NCBI GenBank assembly: GCA_905221605.1
Contig: CAJNDS010002763.1
Location: 63,501 to 127,500, forward strand
DNA: 64,000 nucleotides
Direction: 5' to 3'
From: Symbiodinium natans
Lineage: Eukaryota; Sar; Dinophyceae; Suessiales; Symbiodiniaceae
Below, one piece after another: positions 34,799 to 47,000 of this stretch. Made by a program: the position numbers and the translations under genes. Below the pieces are notes generated by a model that was not told the origin of the DNA, made no database searches, and saw only the letters and a list, made by a program, of their open reading frames with translations. The number at the start of each line of letters is the position of its first letter. The stretch's first letter is position 1.

Positions 34799-37700
34799 GA
34801 TTTGGACACGTTCCTCTCCGCCATCTTCTTGAACGGCCTGATCGCTGCAGGAGACGCCTCGGAGCTCGTAAACCTCTAATTAGGGTTTAGGGTTTAGGGT
34901 TTACTGTTTAGGGTTTAGGGTTTAGGGCTTAGGGTTTGAGGGTTGAGGGTTTAGGGTTTAGGGTTTGGGATCCTCAAACCCTGCTTCACCAAGGGCCCAT
35001 GTACCTAAATGGGGCTTGGGGTTTTGGGGTTTAGGGTTTACGGTTTAGGGTTTAGGGCTCAGAGTTCTCATTAGCGTATACTTGGGCTTTCAGATTCAAG
35101 TACTTCCTATCAAAAATGACGTCGGGGCCCACGTCTATGGGTGTCAAGCTTGAGAAAAGGTGGTGCTGGGCGCTTGTGGGCAGGGGCGAGTGGCCTGTGT
35201 TGGGCAGTTTTAGTTCCGGGTTAGGGGTTTAGGGTTTAGGGTTCAGGGTTCAGGGTTCAGGGTTTAGGGTTTAGGGTTTAGGGTTTCGGGTTTAGGGTTT
35301 AGGGTTTAGGGTTTAGTGTAATGCCCTCAGCCTTGAAGATGCGGACTTGCGACAGCTTAGGGTTTAGGGATTGGGGTTTTAGGGTTTAGGGCTGTCGCAT
35401 GTGTTTGTCGATGTTTGCTAAGCGTGTACCCCAAATCTAGAGAGGCCTGGTCATGTGGAAAAGACCTCAGGCCAAATCGCATCTGTGCCCGAATCTTCCG
35501 GCCGTCCGAGCGTAAGCCCTAACCAATCCTAAATTTTCCTAAACCCTAAATCCCAATACCCCAAACCTCAAACCTCAAACCCCAAACCCCAAACCCCAAA
35601 CCCTAAACCCCAAACCCTAAACCCCAAACCCTAAACCCTAAACCCCAAATTCAAAACAAACCCCAAAGGATGCATTCTGGCGTTCAGCATCCTTCGTGTC
35701 AACTTTCCCATGGTGCCTGACTCTCAGCGAGATCCGCTCCAAGCTCAACGTGTGAAACCCTAAACCCTAAACCCCAAACCCCAAACCCTAAACCCTAAAC
35801 CCGAAACCCTAAACCCTAAACCCTAAATCCTAAACCCTAAACCCTAAACCCTAAACCCTAAACCCTTAGCCTAAACCCTAAACCCTAAACCCTACGTATG
35901 GAACTGGGGCTTAGGGTTTAGGTCTTCGGGAGTGCTGAACCCTAAGCCCTAAACCTTTTTCAGGGCTTAGTAGGCTCCCTTTACCATATACTGTTGAAGC
36001 AGAGCTGTCAAAGTCACTCAGTGTCGCGAGATCTTCAGTGATCTTCGCTGCCTGCGTGACGGCATGAGTTTGCCACGGTTACTTTGTGGTGCTTTACTGC
36101 AACTTTACATCTTTAGCCTTTTTGGGTTTTATTGGGTTTCTTAAGAAGGCAGCTAAAAATTAAATTTGTAGGGGTATCCTGCTAAGAGCAGCCAAGGTCA
36201 ATTTTGTCCCTAAGACAAGGGGGGTTGGCTCAGGTACTCCCACCAGCAGTCCGAGAGCAACAAGGCTTGGTATGAGTGCTGATAGTGTCTTTGGGCCCGA
36301 TTTCCTAGAACATGATGAATACTTGCAAGGAAAGGCCAGACCCCAAGTCGAAAGCACATATGTTGCTACCGAGCCTCAGGGTAGGAAATCGTGAAACCCT
36401 AAGCCCTAAACCCTAAACCCTAAACCCTAAACCCTAAACCCTATCATGGCGCAGGCCCTGGCGAGCGAGGCAAGCGACCCGCCCAGCGCCCGCACCTTCC
36501 AGAGCCGGGCCTGGGCACTGAAGGCTCGGCTTGCTTCATTGAAGGGTTTAGGGTTTAGGGTTTAGGGTTTGAGGGTTTGAGGGTTTGAGGGTTTCAGGGT
36601 TTCAGGGTTTCAGGGTTTCAGGGTTTCAGGGTTTCAGGGTTTCAGGGTTTCAGGGTTTCAGGGTTTCAGGGTTTCAGGGTTTCAGGGTTTAGGGTAAGGG
36701 TCCACGTATCAGGGTTGTTCGTGGTTTAGGGTTCAGGGCTTTAGGGTGCGGGGTTTAGGGACTTAAGGGTTCAGGGTTCAGGGGTTTAGGGTTTCGGGTT
36801 GAGGTTTAGAGTTTAGGGTATAGGGCTTAGGGTTGGGGTTGAGGATTTAGGGTTTGGGGTTTACAGTTTAGGTTTCCGGGTTTAGGGTTTATGAGCTCCC
36901 TGAACACCAAAGACGCCCGGAAACAGATGCTGGGTTTTCAGGGTCTTGGGGTAGAAGCAATAAGAGGACCATATATGGACATTTCCCAAAATAGGGGTAC
37001 CCCTTTACCACCCCGAATTTAGAACAAGATCCCCTTACCCTAAACCCTAAACCCTACACCCTAAACCCTAAACCCTAAACCCTAAACCCTAGACCCTAGA
37101 CCCTAAACCTAAACCCTAAACCTAATTACTAAACCCTAAACCCTAAAGGAACCTCTTAGGGTAGTTACATGGTTCCTTGTATGGGCCCTTAGTAGGGTAC
37201 TACAAATTCAGGGCCCTTACACCAGAACCCTGTAAGGGAGGTAAGGGACCATCTCAAGGGCCCCCTTAGAAAGGGTGGGTTTAGCGTTTTTAGGCTTAGG
37301 GCTTATAGGGTTGTGATCCCAACTGAGAGTACTTCATGCCCTACTTAGAACCTCTGACTAAGTCTTCCCTGAGCCTACGCGCCCGGTTGTCTAGGTGCAG
37401 GGCCGCAGAGCGGGCTATTCTACTTATTTTCGCGTATTAGTATGATTGCTGCTTTAGTTAGTGTGTAGTATGTATGTATTGTATGTATATATGTATATAT
37501 ATATATATGTATGTAATTATGTATAATATATATATATATATATCTTGTATTATTTCGATAGCTTGCTGAAGCCTAATTTTGTGGTCCAGTGTTGGGCTTA
37601 CGACTTACTGGTTCTTAGTGGGGAATGCGGGATCCTTCACAGGACTTGTACCTAATTCTGTCATTCTCTATGATGAAGAGATTGTCAAGGACAAGGCTCA

Positions 37701-40700
37701 TGGGCTTGAAGGGTTGACATGGGTTTTGGGCATTTATAGAGTTTACCTGCAACCCTCTTTATCTACAGTTTAGCAGTAACCACCCCGAATTTGTAGGTAA
37801 AACCCAAAAAACTGCAGGTAAAGAGGGTCCCAGGTAGGGTTGAGTGAGGTTAGACTTGGACTGAGCCGTGTTGCCGGATGCTCTAGGCCAAGCTTTGCGA
37901 CTGGGTTGGGTACAGCATCAACACCAGCCTCGAGGACGGCAGTTCGGGCCTGGCCACTAAACCTTCGGATTTTCTGGGGATGAGAATAGGGGGTACTCGG
38001 TGCTATAATCCCAATCAAGGTCCTATATAGGGATGATAATTCGTAGGGGGTACTATAGTCCTTATTAGGGACTGTTAGTCTAAGGGGGAACATCCCAAAC
38101 TAAACCATAGCAATGGAGCGGAATAATCTTGGAAGTCTCCAATTCCAAGAAGCTACTCACCTCCGAACCCACCCGCCCTCAGCCACAGTTTTGTGGGTTA
38201 TACCTATTAATTTAGGGGTAGAGGGTCCCAGGTAATACCTGAAAAGTGGGGTGGGGGGGAGGGGGGGGAGTGAAACCGCTCATCATGAGATGCCCTCGTG
38301 GGAAAAAGGGTGGAGCTTCTAGCCAGGCAACGGCCAACCAGAGGTAAGCATTGTCTGGTGTACTTTCAACCACCCCCTTAAACCCTAAACCCTAAACCCC
38401 AGACCCTAAACCCCAAACCCTAAACCCGAAACCCTGAACCCTAAACCCTAAACCCTAAACCCATGATGGGGAGTACGCAGAGGTCTTCAGGGGTATGACC
38501 ACCCTCGGAGAGTAGACGAACTACGCGAACCTCCCAAGCTGGATTCACATGGCCAGTGTCCTGAACCATAAACCCTAAACTCCCTAAACCCTAAATCCTA
38601 CTCGGAGGTTCATGGTGCTTAGAAACTAGACTTATAATTGGGTTATCAGTACAGTTCAAATTAGTTACTAGGTACCATGAACCTCCAAGTATACCCAAAA
38701 ACCGTAAAAGAGGGCCCCTGTTGTAATTTTGCTGATGCTACTGTGGAGCCTGGTAGTTAGGACCCAACAGCATCTACTGTACTACATCATTTGGGGCACT
38801 GCCCGTCTGTTTGGGGGCCACAACCTGCAGTTTTGCTGGTGGTGGGTGGGAGGGGTTTGGGGGGGGGGGGAGGGGTCTTCATAGTCCCGCAATATTCCCC
38901 ATGTATTGTTAAGCATGGTTCTTTTCGTCCCCAAGGACCTCAAAGAAAATCCGACAGAGTCGGGGAACCCATTCTTGCGCGCAGCAAACAACGACCTGAC
39001 AGCAAAATATGCCAATCCAAATTGACCTGTTTCGCGCGAACCCGAATCCCTAAACCCCAAGCCCTAAACCCTAAACCCCAAACCCCAAACCCCAAACCCC
39101 AAACCCTACTTAAATCCTAAACCTAAACCCTAAACCCTCAACCAGAGAAAAAAACATCAGAGGATGCCGTGGACAGAGCTGGTCTCGACGCAGCCCTCCT
39201 CCGCGAGCAGCTTTGCCAAATGGGGGTTTTCGAAATTAGGGTTTAGGGTTTAGGGTTTAGGGTTTAGGGCTCAGGGTTTAGGGTTCAGGGTTTGGGGTCC
39301 TTATTGTAAGGGAATCCTATACTATTTGGGGGGTCTATAGTAGGGGTACCCTATTTTCGTAAACCTCCAAATTGCGAGCGCCGAAGAAATGGGTCCGCGT
39401 TGGGTGTGGGGTTTAGGGGTTTAGTGGCTTAGGGCCCTAGGGTTGAGGGGTTGACCCTAAACCCTAAACCCTAAACCCCAAACCCTAAACCCTAAACCCT
39501 CGGCCCTTGTCCCTAAACCCTAAACCCTGAACCCTAAACCCTAACCCCTAAACCTTTTTGGATGCGTTTAGGGTCCCAGGGCTGATCGGGTTGAGGAGTT
39601 CTAAGGTTGGGCGGATTGAGTGGTGAGAAATGCTCAGGGCTTGGGGTGGTTCCGAAGGCTTCTGGATTGTGGGGTTTGGGGGCTGTGGGTTTAGGGTTTA
39701 GGGTTTAGGGTTTAGGGTTTAGGGTACATGTGTTCCGGTTTAGTGCTTTACTTAGACGTCCGTGGTGTTCTAAGCCTTCAACCCTGAACCCCAACAACCC
39801 CAATTAGAACTAATACTTGTAGAGATCAGCGCGCTCTGAGTCTTGGACCCTCTAGACCTTGAACCTTGGACGCCAAAATCCGACAGTGCACGGTTCTGCA
39901 GGACTTTTCGATGGGGTTGTGGCATGTCTGAAGCTGAAGGGGGTCATGTCCGAAAACTTGCCCGCGCAACCTCAACTGCACGAATCTGGGGGTCTCGACT
40001 TTCAATTTCCGAGTGGACGCCCCATGAACGGCACGAACCTGGGCCTCGGATTCCCAAGCCTCAAGCTAGAGGGGTTTAGGGTTTAGGGTTAGGGTTTAGG
40101 GTTTAGGGTTTAGGGTTTAGGGTTTAGGGTTTAGGGTTTAGGGTTTGCTACGCCTCAAGTCCTAAAGTGGGGTCTAAGGGTTTTCGTCTGCTGTCTCAGA
40201 CCCAGAGTGGGCACTTACTCCCTTTTTTTAGGGGGGGTAGGTTCCCTGAACTTCATTCAGGTTACCCTGGGATGCTTAAGGATTCATGAAGCGGTTGAGG
40301 GTTCAAGGTTGGGATGTTCCTCCTGAAACGAACAGTCCTGATAGGGATTAAAAATAGTGCTATAATCCCGAGTAACAGTCCTGTGAGGAAAAAGGAGAAG
40401 CATCCCAAGTTTCGGGTTTGCAGGGTTGACCCTAAACCCTAAACCCTAAACCCTAAACCCTAAACCCTAAACCCTAAACCCTAAACCCTAAACCCTAAAC
40501 CCTAAACCCTAAACCCTAAACTTGAGGGTTAGGGATGCCAGGTACACATGGCTCGCCGCAAAGGTCCTGGACCCTTGGCTGCCCTAAACCCGAAACCCTA
40601 AACCCTAAACCTGAACCCTAAACCCTAAACCCTAAACCCTAAACCCCAAACCCTAAACCCTAAACCCTAAACCCTAAGGCGCAAAGCGTAACTTGCTGGC

Positions 40701-41671
40701 TCTTACTGGGGAATAAATCCCTATGTCCCCTCTGTTTATGACCCTTCAAGGGGATTGTATGACGGACCCTTCAAGGGAACATACGAGCGAATTAGGTAAC
40801 TTATATCCTCCTATGTGTTTCCCCTTGTAAGGGTTACAAAAGCCAGTAAGTTGAGCCTTCTGTAAGCCTCATGGGAAACAAACCAGAAAAGAGGGTAGCT
40901 GTTCAGGTTCCTTGGAAAGCAGGGTTTAGGGTTGGGGGTTGGGGGTTTAGGGTTTAGGGTTTAGGGTTTAGGGTTTAGGGTTTAGGGTTTAGGGTAAGCT
41001 ATACTAAAGGGTGCAACCGCGCGCAGTTATGTCAAAGTGGACCAGGATCCCATGACTAGAGGGAGCAAAGCGGGGCCACAGTAGGCCGTAGATTAGTTAC
41101 TAGCAGGGGTCTAGGGTTTAGGGTTTAGGGTTTAGGGTTTAGGGTTTAGGGTGCACCACAAGTTTGGTCATCCTCGATGTAGCTTGCTGTATAACTGAAC
41201 TTGCGTATTTCAAACCCTAGCTTGCTAAGCTCATTCGGGTCCAAACAACATCCTAATCCTTAAACCCTAAACCCTAATCCTTAACCCCTAGACCCTAAAC
41301 CCTAAACCCTAAACCCTAAACCCTAAACCCTAAATCCGAAACCCACAAAATTCCCTGGCGATCCCAAAGTGAAAGACACTGGCCCCCGTTTCAGCCCAGG
41401 ACCAGCGCCCTTAGGGTTTAGGGTTCAGGGTTCAGGGTTTCGGGTTTAGGGTTTAGGGTTTAGGGTTTAGGGTTTCCGTATGGAGTCGTGAGGGTCTCCT
41501 TGCCCTAAACCCTAAACCCCTAACCCCTAAACCCTAAACCCTAAACCCCTAAACCCCTAAACCCTAAACCCCAAACCCTAAACCCTAAAGCCCAACAGTT
41601 AGCCTAAGGGCAGCATCGGGATTCCCATGTGCCTGATCTCCATCCCCGTCACGCGCACGCTCGGGGGAAAC
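34799..41671 (+). CDS. OSCA/CSC1-like channel, N-terminal exons
   Basis: Candidate 5' exons of the channel continuing downstream. Exon 34799-34843 follows CTTGCACAAG and reads DLDTFLSAIFLNGLI, like the first helix of DUF221 proteins; it ends at a GC donor. Exon 38516-38555 reads TNYANLPSWIHMA. Exon 39161-39225 reads DAVDRAGLDAALLREQLCQM and contains AGLDA, the conserved pre-TM2 segment of CSC1/TMEM63 proteins. Exon 40542-40550 may be 9 bp (VHM, before a GC donor). Exon 41609 to about 41671 reads GSIGIPMCLISIPVTR, fitting the next helix. 38555/39161 (phase 1) and 39225/40542/41609 (phase 0) agree. No start codon is assigned. AGLDA and IPMCLISIP are good evidence; the 34.8-kb and 9-bp exons are weaker. 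Confidence 0.55.
36081..36195 (+). mobile_element. Dispersed element, family D
   Basis: Second copy of the 25926-26040 element: GTGGTGCTTTACTGCAACTT, then TTTTTGGGTTTTATTGGGTT and AAGGCAGCTAAAA. Divergence by eye is about 15 percent. Confidence 0.7.
36424..36546 (+). CDS. Unassigned exon-like segment, alanine-rich
   Basis: A GC-rich 120-bp island between a CCCTAAA array and a TTTAGGG array reads MAQALASEASDPPSARTFQS then RAWALKARLASLK. Codons end mostly in C or G, unlike the repeats around it. An ATG at 36427 could be a start, or GGCGCAG/G an acceptor, and TTCATT/GAAGGG a rare GA donor. It lies between the last helicase exon and the clear OSCA exons, on the same strand; it may belong to either gene or to a third. 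Confidence 0.35.
36555..36692. repeat. TTTGAGGG to TTTCAGGG 8-mer array
   Basis: After three TTTAGGG units the array changes to four GGGTTTGA units and then about 14 identical GGGTTTCA units before returning to TTTAGGG. Uniform 8-mers bounded by heptamers show recent expansion of a single variant. Confidence 0.85.
37455..37550. repeat. TA-rich microsatellite
   Basis: TATGTATG passing into (TA)n in two blocks. Similar TA/TATG tracts: 2418-2457, 4960-5050, 28412-28447, 32085-32135, 32338-32412 and 45793-45835. None shows coding or splice features. Confidence 0.9.
37740..37838. mobile_element. MITE-like element, family I
   Basis: ACCTGCAACCCTCTTTATCT then ACAGTTT on the left, against AAAACTGCAGGTAAAGAGGG then TCCCAGGTAG on the right. 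Parts of the same element lie at 6697-6737 (right half lost to a CCCTAAA array) and 38190-38236. Confidence 0.8.
37976..38098 (+). mobile_element. MITE-like element, family B
   Basis: Right arm GGACTGTTAGTCTAAGGGGG then AACATCCCAA is intact; the left arm is decayed, and an internal CCTATATAGGGATGATAAT lies between two GGGGGTACT boxes. It lies between two family I elements (37740-37838 and 38190-38236). Confidence 0.7.
38599..38690. mobile_element. MITE-like element, family E
   Basis: Inverted ends CTCGGAGGTTCATGGT and ACCATGAACCTCCAAGTA enclose AT-rich DNA with TTATAATTGGGTTATCAGTA. Compact copy of about 92 bp. Confidence 0.85.
39900..40074 (+). CDS. Unassigned exon-like segment
   Basis: After TTCTGCAG/G the frame reads LFDGVVACLKLKGVMSENLP, then AQPQLHESGGLDFQFPSG, then RPMNGTNLGLGFPSLKLEG and runs into a TTTAGGG array at 40075. 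This is one of the longest exon-like stretches in the window. Its even amino-acid mix is protein-like, but I do not recognise a family, and it does not match the OSCA segment expected between the exons at 39225 and 40542. An overlapping frame (39843-40079) is also open. Confidence 0.3.
40309..40409 (+). mobile_element. MITE-like element, family B
   Basis: TTGGGATGTTCCTCCTG...AACAGTCCTGATAGGGATT on the left; AATCCCGAGTAACAGTCCTG...AGAAGCATCCCAA on the right. Confidence 0.82.
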
Positions 41672-42869
41672 GTCGAAGGCCACGCCCAAAACCCTAAACC
41701 CTAAACCCTAAACCCTAAACCCTAAACCCAGACGTCGGGGCTCAGCCCGAACAAAACCTGGTTTAGGGTTTAGGGTTTAGGGTTTAGGGTTTAGAGTTTA
41801 GGGTCTAGGGTTTAGGGCCACATAAACCAGAAACCCTAAACCCTAAACCCTGCTTCAGGGTTCAGGGTTGCTTGGGGCTCAAGGTGAAGACACGAATTGC
41901 CAAGAAGCCTTGTGGCCGCCGAAAGGGCCTCAACAGTGCTCAAATGGGTTTAGGGTTTAGGGTTTAGGGTTTAGGGGTCTGAGGAAGAAGCGTACAAATC
42001 AGGTTCGAATCGGGGGTGCGTACGCATGCTTGAGCTTGAGAAATTTAGGTAGTTCTCGACACTTGGGTCCCTATAGGGTGTCTATATATAGGACCCAAAA
42101 AGGGACCCTCATTTAGAGAAGTACCTCCCTATGCCCTAAACGCTGTTTAGAGTTCGGGGTCTAAGAGTTTAGGTTTCGTAAAGCCATTCCGGCGTTTTCA
42201 CCCCACACCGTGGCCCGGGTGTTGAGGGTTACCGTTTGGGTTTTAGGGGGTTCGGGTCCTAAACCCTAAACCCTAAACCCTAAACCCTAAACCCTAAACC
42301 CTAAACCCTAGACCCTAGACCCTAGACCCTAAACCCTAAACCCTAAACCCTAAACCCAGGGTTTGCCTCCGAGGGCGGGTGCAGAGCTGCAGGGGAAATA
42401 GCATCCTGCCAGGCCCTTCTTTCAAGTGACGAAGCGCGTGGCCATTCTGAGGGACCTTAGGAGCAATGTAGGGGCTGCTTAGGCGTATAGGGACTACATA
42501 AGGTAGAAAGAAGGGTTGTCTAGGGGAATAAGATTCAGGGTCCCTTCCAGGGGTCCCTCCTTTTTATCCCTCAAGATTACTACACTCGTGGCAGAAGTGG
42601 ACACCCTCAGCAAAATCGAGATGGCGGCAGTTGAGGACAACCACGTGGCTCGGGCAAATCAGACCCGTGGGTGTGCAGGGGAGTGTTCCCAAACAAGGGT
42701 TTGGGGCTTGGGGTTTAGGGGTCCCTTCATAGATACCTTTTCGCACAGGATTCCTAACAGGCTTGGGGTTTAGAGGTCCCTTCATAGATATCTTCTCGCA
42801 CATGAGTCCTAAGAGGCAGGCATCTGAAAAGGGTCCCTGATTTCAGACAAAGCCCTTGTGCTTCTGTAG

Positions 42870-44019
42870 ACCTACGGGAAGCTCTACATCCACAACCCCC
42901 TCAGCTCCGAACCCGCCTCAAACACCCGGACATAGCAAGATGACGCTTAGGGTGCGTAGGATTTGTGGGTTCACAGGGTATATAGGGTTTATAGTTTATA
43001 GGATTTATAGGGTTTACATGGTTTACAGGGTTATGGAGTTTTCAGGGTGTTTAGGGTTTCAGGATCAGCCAAGGTGTGGCTGTTCTACGCTCATGCCGTT
43101 GTGGCACCTCGGCGCAGTTTGGGTTCAGGGTTTAGGGTTTAGGGTTTGGGGTTTGGGGTTTGGGGTTTGGGGTTTGGGGTTTGGGGTTTGGGGTTTCGGG
43201 GGAATCCGGGGCTCGGTATCAGGGACACGCCAGGTTTGGTAGTGTAGCGGAGGGTTTAGGGGTTTGCCAACCCTGCTCTAGGGGTGTATGTAGAGATTGG
43301 GTTGAGGGTTCAGGGCACCTTGGCTTAGGGGGTGTATTAGAGGGCTTCGTGCCTAGACCTTATTTGCAGGGGGACCATGTAGGGGCGGTGTGTAGCCAAA
43401 TTCCGGTCCCTCTAAATTCGCATCCCTCCTGCAAATCCAGTCACGAAAATCAGGGACCAAAAAAAGTCTCCCAAAAAGGGAAATTCCCTCATGATGAGGA
43501 CCCCAATAAGGTACCCCTAATTTCGGAAACCCTAAACCCAAAACACTAAACCAAATGTAGGGGCTTTTTCTTGAGGATACCCAAGGTTGGGACCAGCCTT
43601 TTGAGCACGACCCGTTTCTACCCGATGGTGGTACACAGGGGCACCAAAAGAGGCTTCTGTCTTAGCGACGTAGGCGCTTTGGGATATACATTTTATATTT
43701 TCCTCTTTGGGGTTGAAGAGAACCCTAAACCCTAAACCCTCAACCTTAAACCCTAAACCCTAAACGCTAAACCCTAAACCGTGTTAAGGGCCATCCTAGG
43801 AAGGGACGGACGCGTTTGCTTGTCAACCGGTCCCAAAGGGGTTTAGGGTTTGAGTTAGGGGTTTAGGGTTTAGGGTTTAGGGTTTAGGGTTTAGGGTTTA
43901 GGGTTTAGGGTTTAGGGTTTAGGGTTTGGGGTCGAATGCGTTGAGCTAGGGTGCCCTTCAGGGAGACTTACTTTTGGGTTCCTAAGCCTTCCATCTGTAC
44001 AGGCTCCTTCTGAAGAAGG

Positions 44020-44050
<31 letters not shown>

Positions 44051-47000
44051 CAAAACAAAAAACAACAAAAAACAAAAACATAAATATAATAATAAATAAA
44101 AGACTCACCCGCAAACAAGGCCTAAGGCCTAAGGCCCAAGGCCTAAGCCCTAAGCCCTAAGCCCTAAGCCCTAAGCCCTAAGCCCTAAGCCCTAAGCCCT
44201 AAGCCCTAAGCCCTAAGCCCTAAGCCCTAACCCCTAATCATTCCTAATCCCTAACCCGAACCCTACCTGAAACCCAACAAAAACCTCCTCCGGACCTGGG
44301 CCAAGGTGTGGTTGGTCTGCTTCGTGGTGCATTACTGGCTCTTCAATGCACAGGCACACACTTGCGCGAGATCCCAAAACCCCTAAGACCTAAACCCCAA
44401 ACCCTTAAACCCCTTAAACCCCTTAAACCCCTTAAACCCCTTAAACCCCTCAAACCCCTCAAACCCCTCAACCCCTCAACCCCTCAACCCCTCAACCCCT
44501 CAACCCCTCAACCCCTCACCCCTCAACCCCTCAACCCCTCAACCCCGCCCCTCAACCCTCAACCCTCAAACCCCTCACCCCTCAACCCCTCAACCCCTCA
44601 ACCCTCTCAACCCTCAACCCCTCAAACCCCTCAACCCCTACCCCTCAACCCCTCAACCCCTCAACCCCTCAACCCCTCAACCCCTAAACCCTAAACCCTA
44701 AACCCTAAACCCCCCAAACTCCTTGAGGCCAAGTTCCTTGACCTCAGGGTCAAGTGGCTGGAGAACCTGCCGGCACCCCGCTCTACCACGGTGATGGTTG
44801 CGACTGGGCCCGGTTTAGGGTTTAGGGTTTAGGGTTTAGGGTATAGGGTTACTTATTAACCAATTATATGTACTTATAACTGTACTTGTAAGCCCCTTAA
44901 GTGCCTTCATAATAAGTACAGTCATAATTGGTTAATAAGTACCACGAACCTCCAAGTATCACACCAATAACCAGAAGAATAAGACATGTAAAGAAATGGA
45001 TAAATATGACACATACTGACATAGATAAATGAACATATATATGGGCGGACGTCAAAATACCATGTATGTAAAATGTGATGGAAGTGCGATATGAAGTTCC
45101 GCTCTTGCTGGTTTATGTCTTCGCCACAAGGCGGCACCATGCGTATATGCAGGTTTCAGGCTCTTCCCCATGGAGGCGCTAGGATAGCGCTAGCGTGGCG
45201 CTAGGTGTTCCTTTCCAAAGGCTAACATTTTAGGGTTTAGTGTGTAGGGTTTAGGGTTTAGAGCGATCCATCTTCGGGAAGCTTAAGTGGTATAGGCGGC
45301 CTGCGGCTTAGGTAAGACTGTGGAACATTGGGTTACGCACCCTGAACCCTACACCCTAAACCCTGTGGTTGCTCCTGATGCATACTGCCGGCGTGCCAAA
45401 ATTCTAAAGTCATGCGGCGAAATATGCGCTAGGTTGGCGCTAGCATCGCGCTAGCAAATATGAAGGGAAGCTGCTTGCGGCGGCCACTTGCCCATCCAAG
45501 ACATAAAGCAGTACCAAGACAGCTGATTTGAAACATGGCCAACCTGGAAGAGCAAAGCACTACTAGCTCGAGCTCAAGTAGCTCCAGTATTTCCGAAGAC
45601 GATGCCTGAGTCTTAAAATGACGGCGCTAGTGGGTTTTGCGAGGTTTTTGCATAGGGAGCAAGAATTAGTACTACACTTCTGTACTTGCCAAAGCCATCG
45701 TTCCAGACCTTCGTTTTCCTTCTCGTCATAAGGCGGCACCATTATTTTTTCAGCATCCGCCGTTCCTGGAAGAAGGAATATTGACAGCCACCCATATATA
45801 TATATATATATACACATATGTGTGTGTGTATGCATGCACAAGCTGTTTGACGACCATGACTAGGGGAAGGGAGGGGTGCCATTTCCCATCGCTCAACGCC
45901 AGACTTAGCTCTCAAACGCCCCAGATTTTGGGGGTTTAGGCTTTCGGGCAAGCCGGGCAGTAATCCGTCCTTGAAGCGCCAAGGAGGACATCCCGAAGGA
46001 GTGGAGGTCGGATGCGCGGCTGAAGCAGCCCGGGGCTCAACCAGGGTTTGGGGTTTAGGGTTTAGGGTTTAGGGTTTGGGGTTTAGGGTTTAGGGTTTGG
46101 GGTTTCGGGTTTGGGGTTTAGGGTTTGGGGTTTACGGTTTAGGGGCTGGGGGATTTCCATGGGCACCTTTTTGAAATCATGGCCCACTGTTGGGCTTTCC
46201 AGGTTTAGGGTTTAGGGTCTGGGGTTTGGGGTTCATGGTTTAGGATTTGGGGTTTGATCCGCAAGCTGTGGTGTCACGCAATACTAGCGGAAGCGACTCC
46301 CTGAGCCCTGCACCCGAAACCCGAAACCCTCCCACCCTCAACCCTAAACCCTAAACCCCAAACCCCAAACCCTAAACCCTAAACCCTAAACCCTAAACCC
46401 CAAACCCCAAACCCCAAACCCCAAACCCTAAACCTTAGCCGAGGTTTTTTGGAAAGATTTTCTCGCCGGAGGACGTGCTGGAAGCGCATGTGGCGCCGGG
46501 CCGTGAATCTCATGGCCTTTTTTTTTGTGTCTATAAGGTTTAGGATTTAGGGTTTCGGGTTTAGGGTTTAGGGGTTAGGGTTCCCTAAACCCTAAACCCT
46601 AAACCCCAAACCCCAAACCCTAAACCTTAAACCCTGAACCCAGGTGCAGAATCTGGACCCCTTGGCCAAGGCGGTGAATAAGAGGGAAAAGCTCCTGGCG
46701 GTGAAGCGAGCCTCAGCCGAACCCTTCGGCCCGAAATCCCAATGCCCGAAACCCTTAACTGTGTAAACCCTAGAGCTTACCCGAACTCCTAAACCCCAAC
46801 CCCTAAACCCTGAACCCTACACCCTAAACCCAAACTGTGTAAACCCTGGAGAGTAAACCAAAAAAGTTACAGCTTGGGATGTTCCCCTTAAGAGTCCTTA
46901 ATGGAGATCATCATCGGGGGCACGATAATCCCTATTAAGGACTGTTAGTATAAGTGGGAGCATGCCAATTATACCAGAACAACCCCCAACCCCAAACCCT

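Noticed and set aside
44308-44694. 128-residue ORF rich in Pro, Leu, Asn, Ser and Thr
   Set aside because: Its first part is the OSCA exon in the wrong frame and the rest is the CCCCTCAA array.
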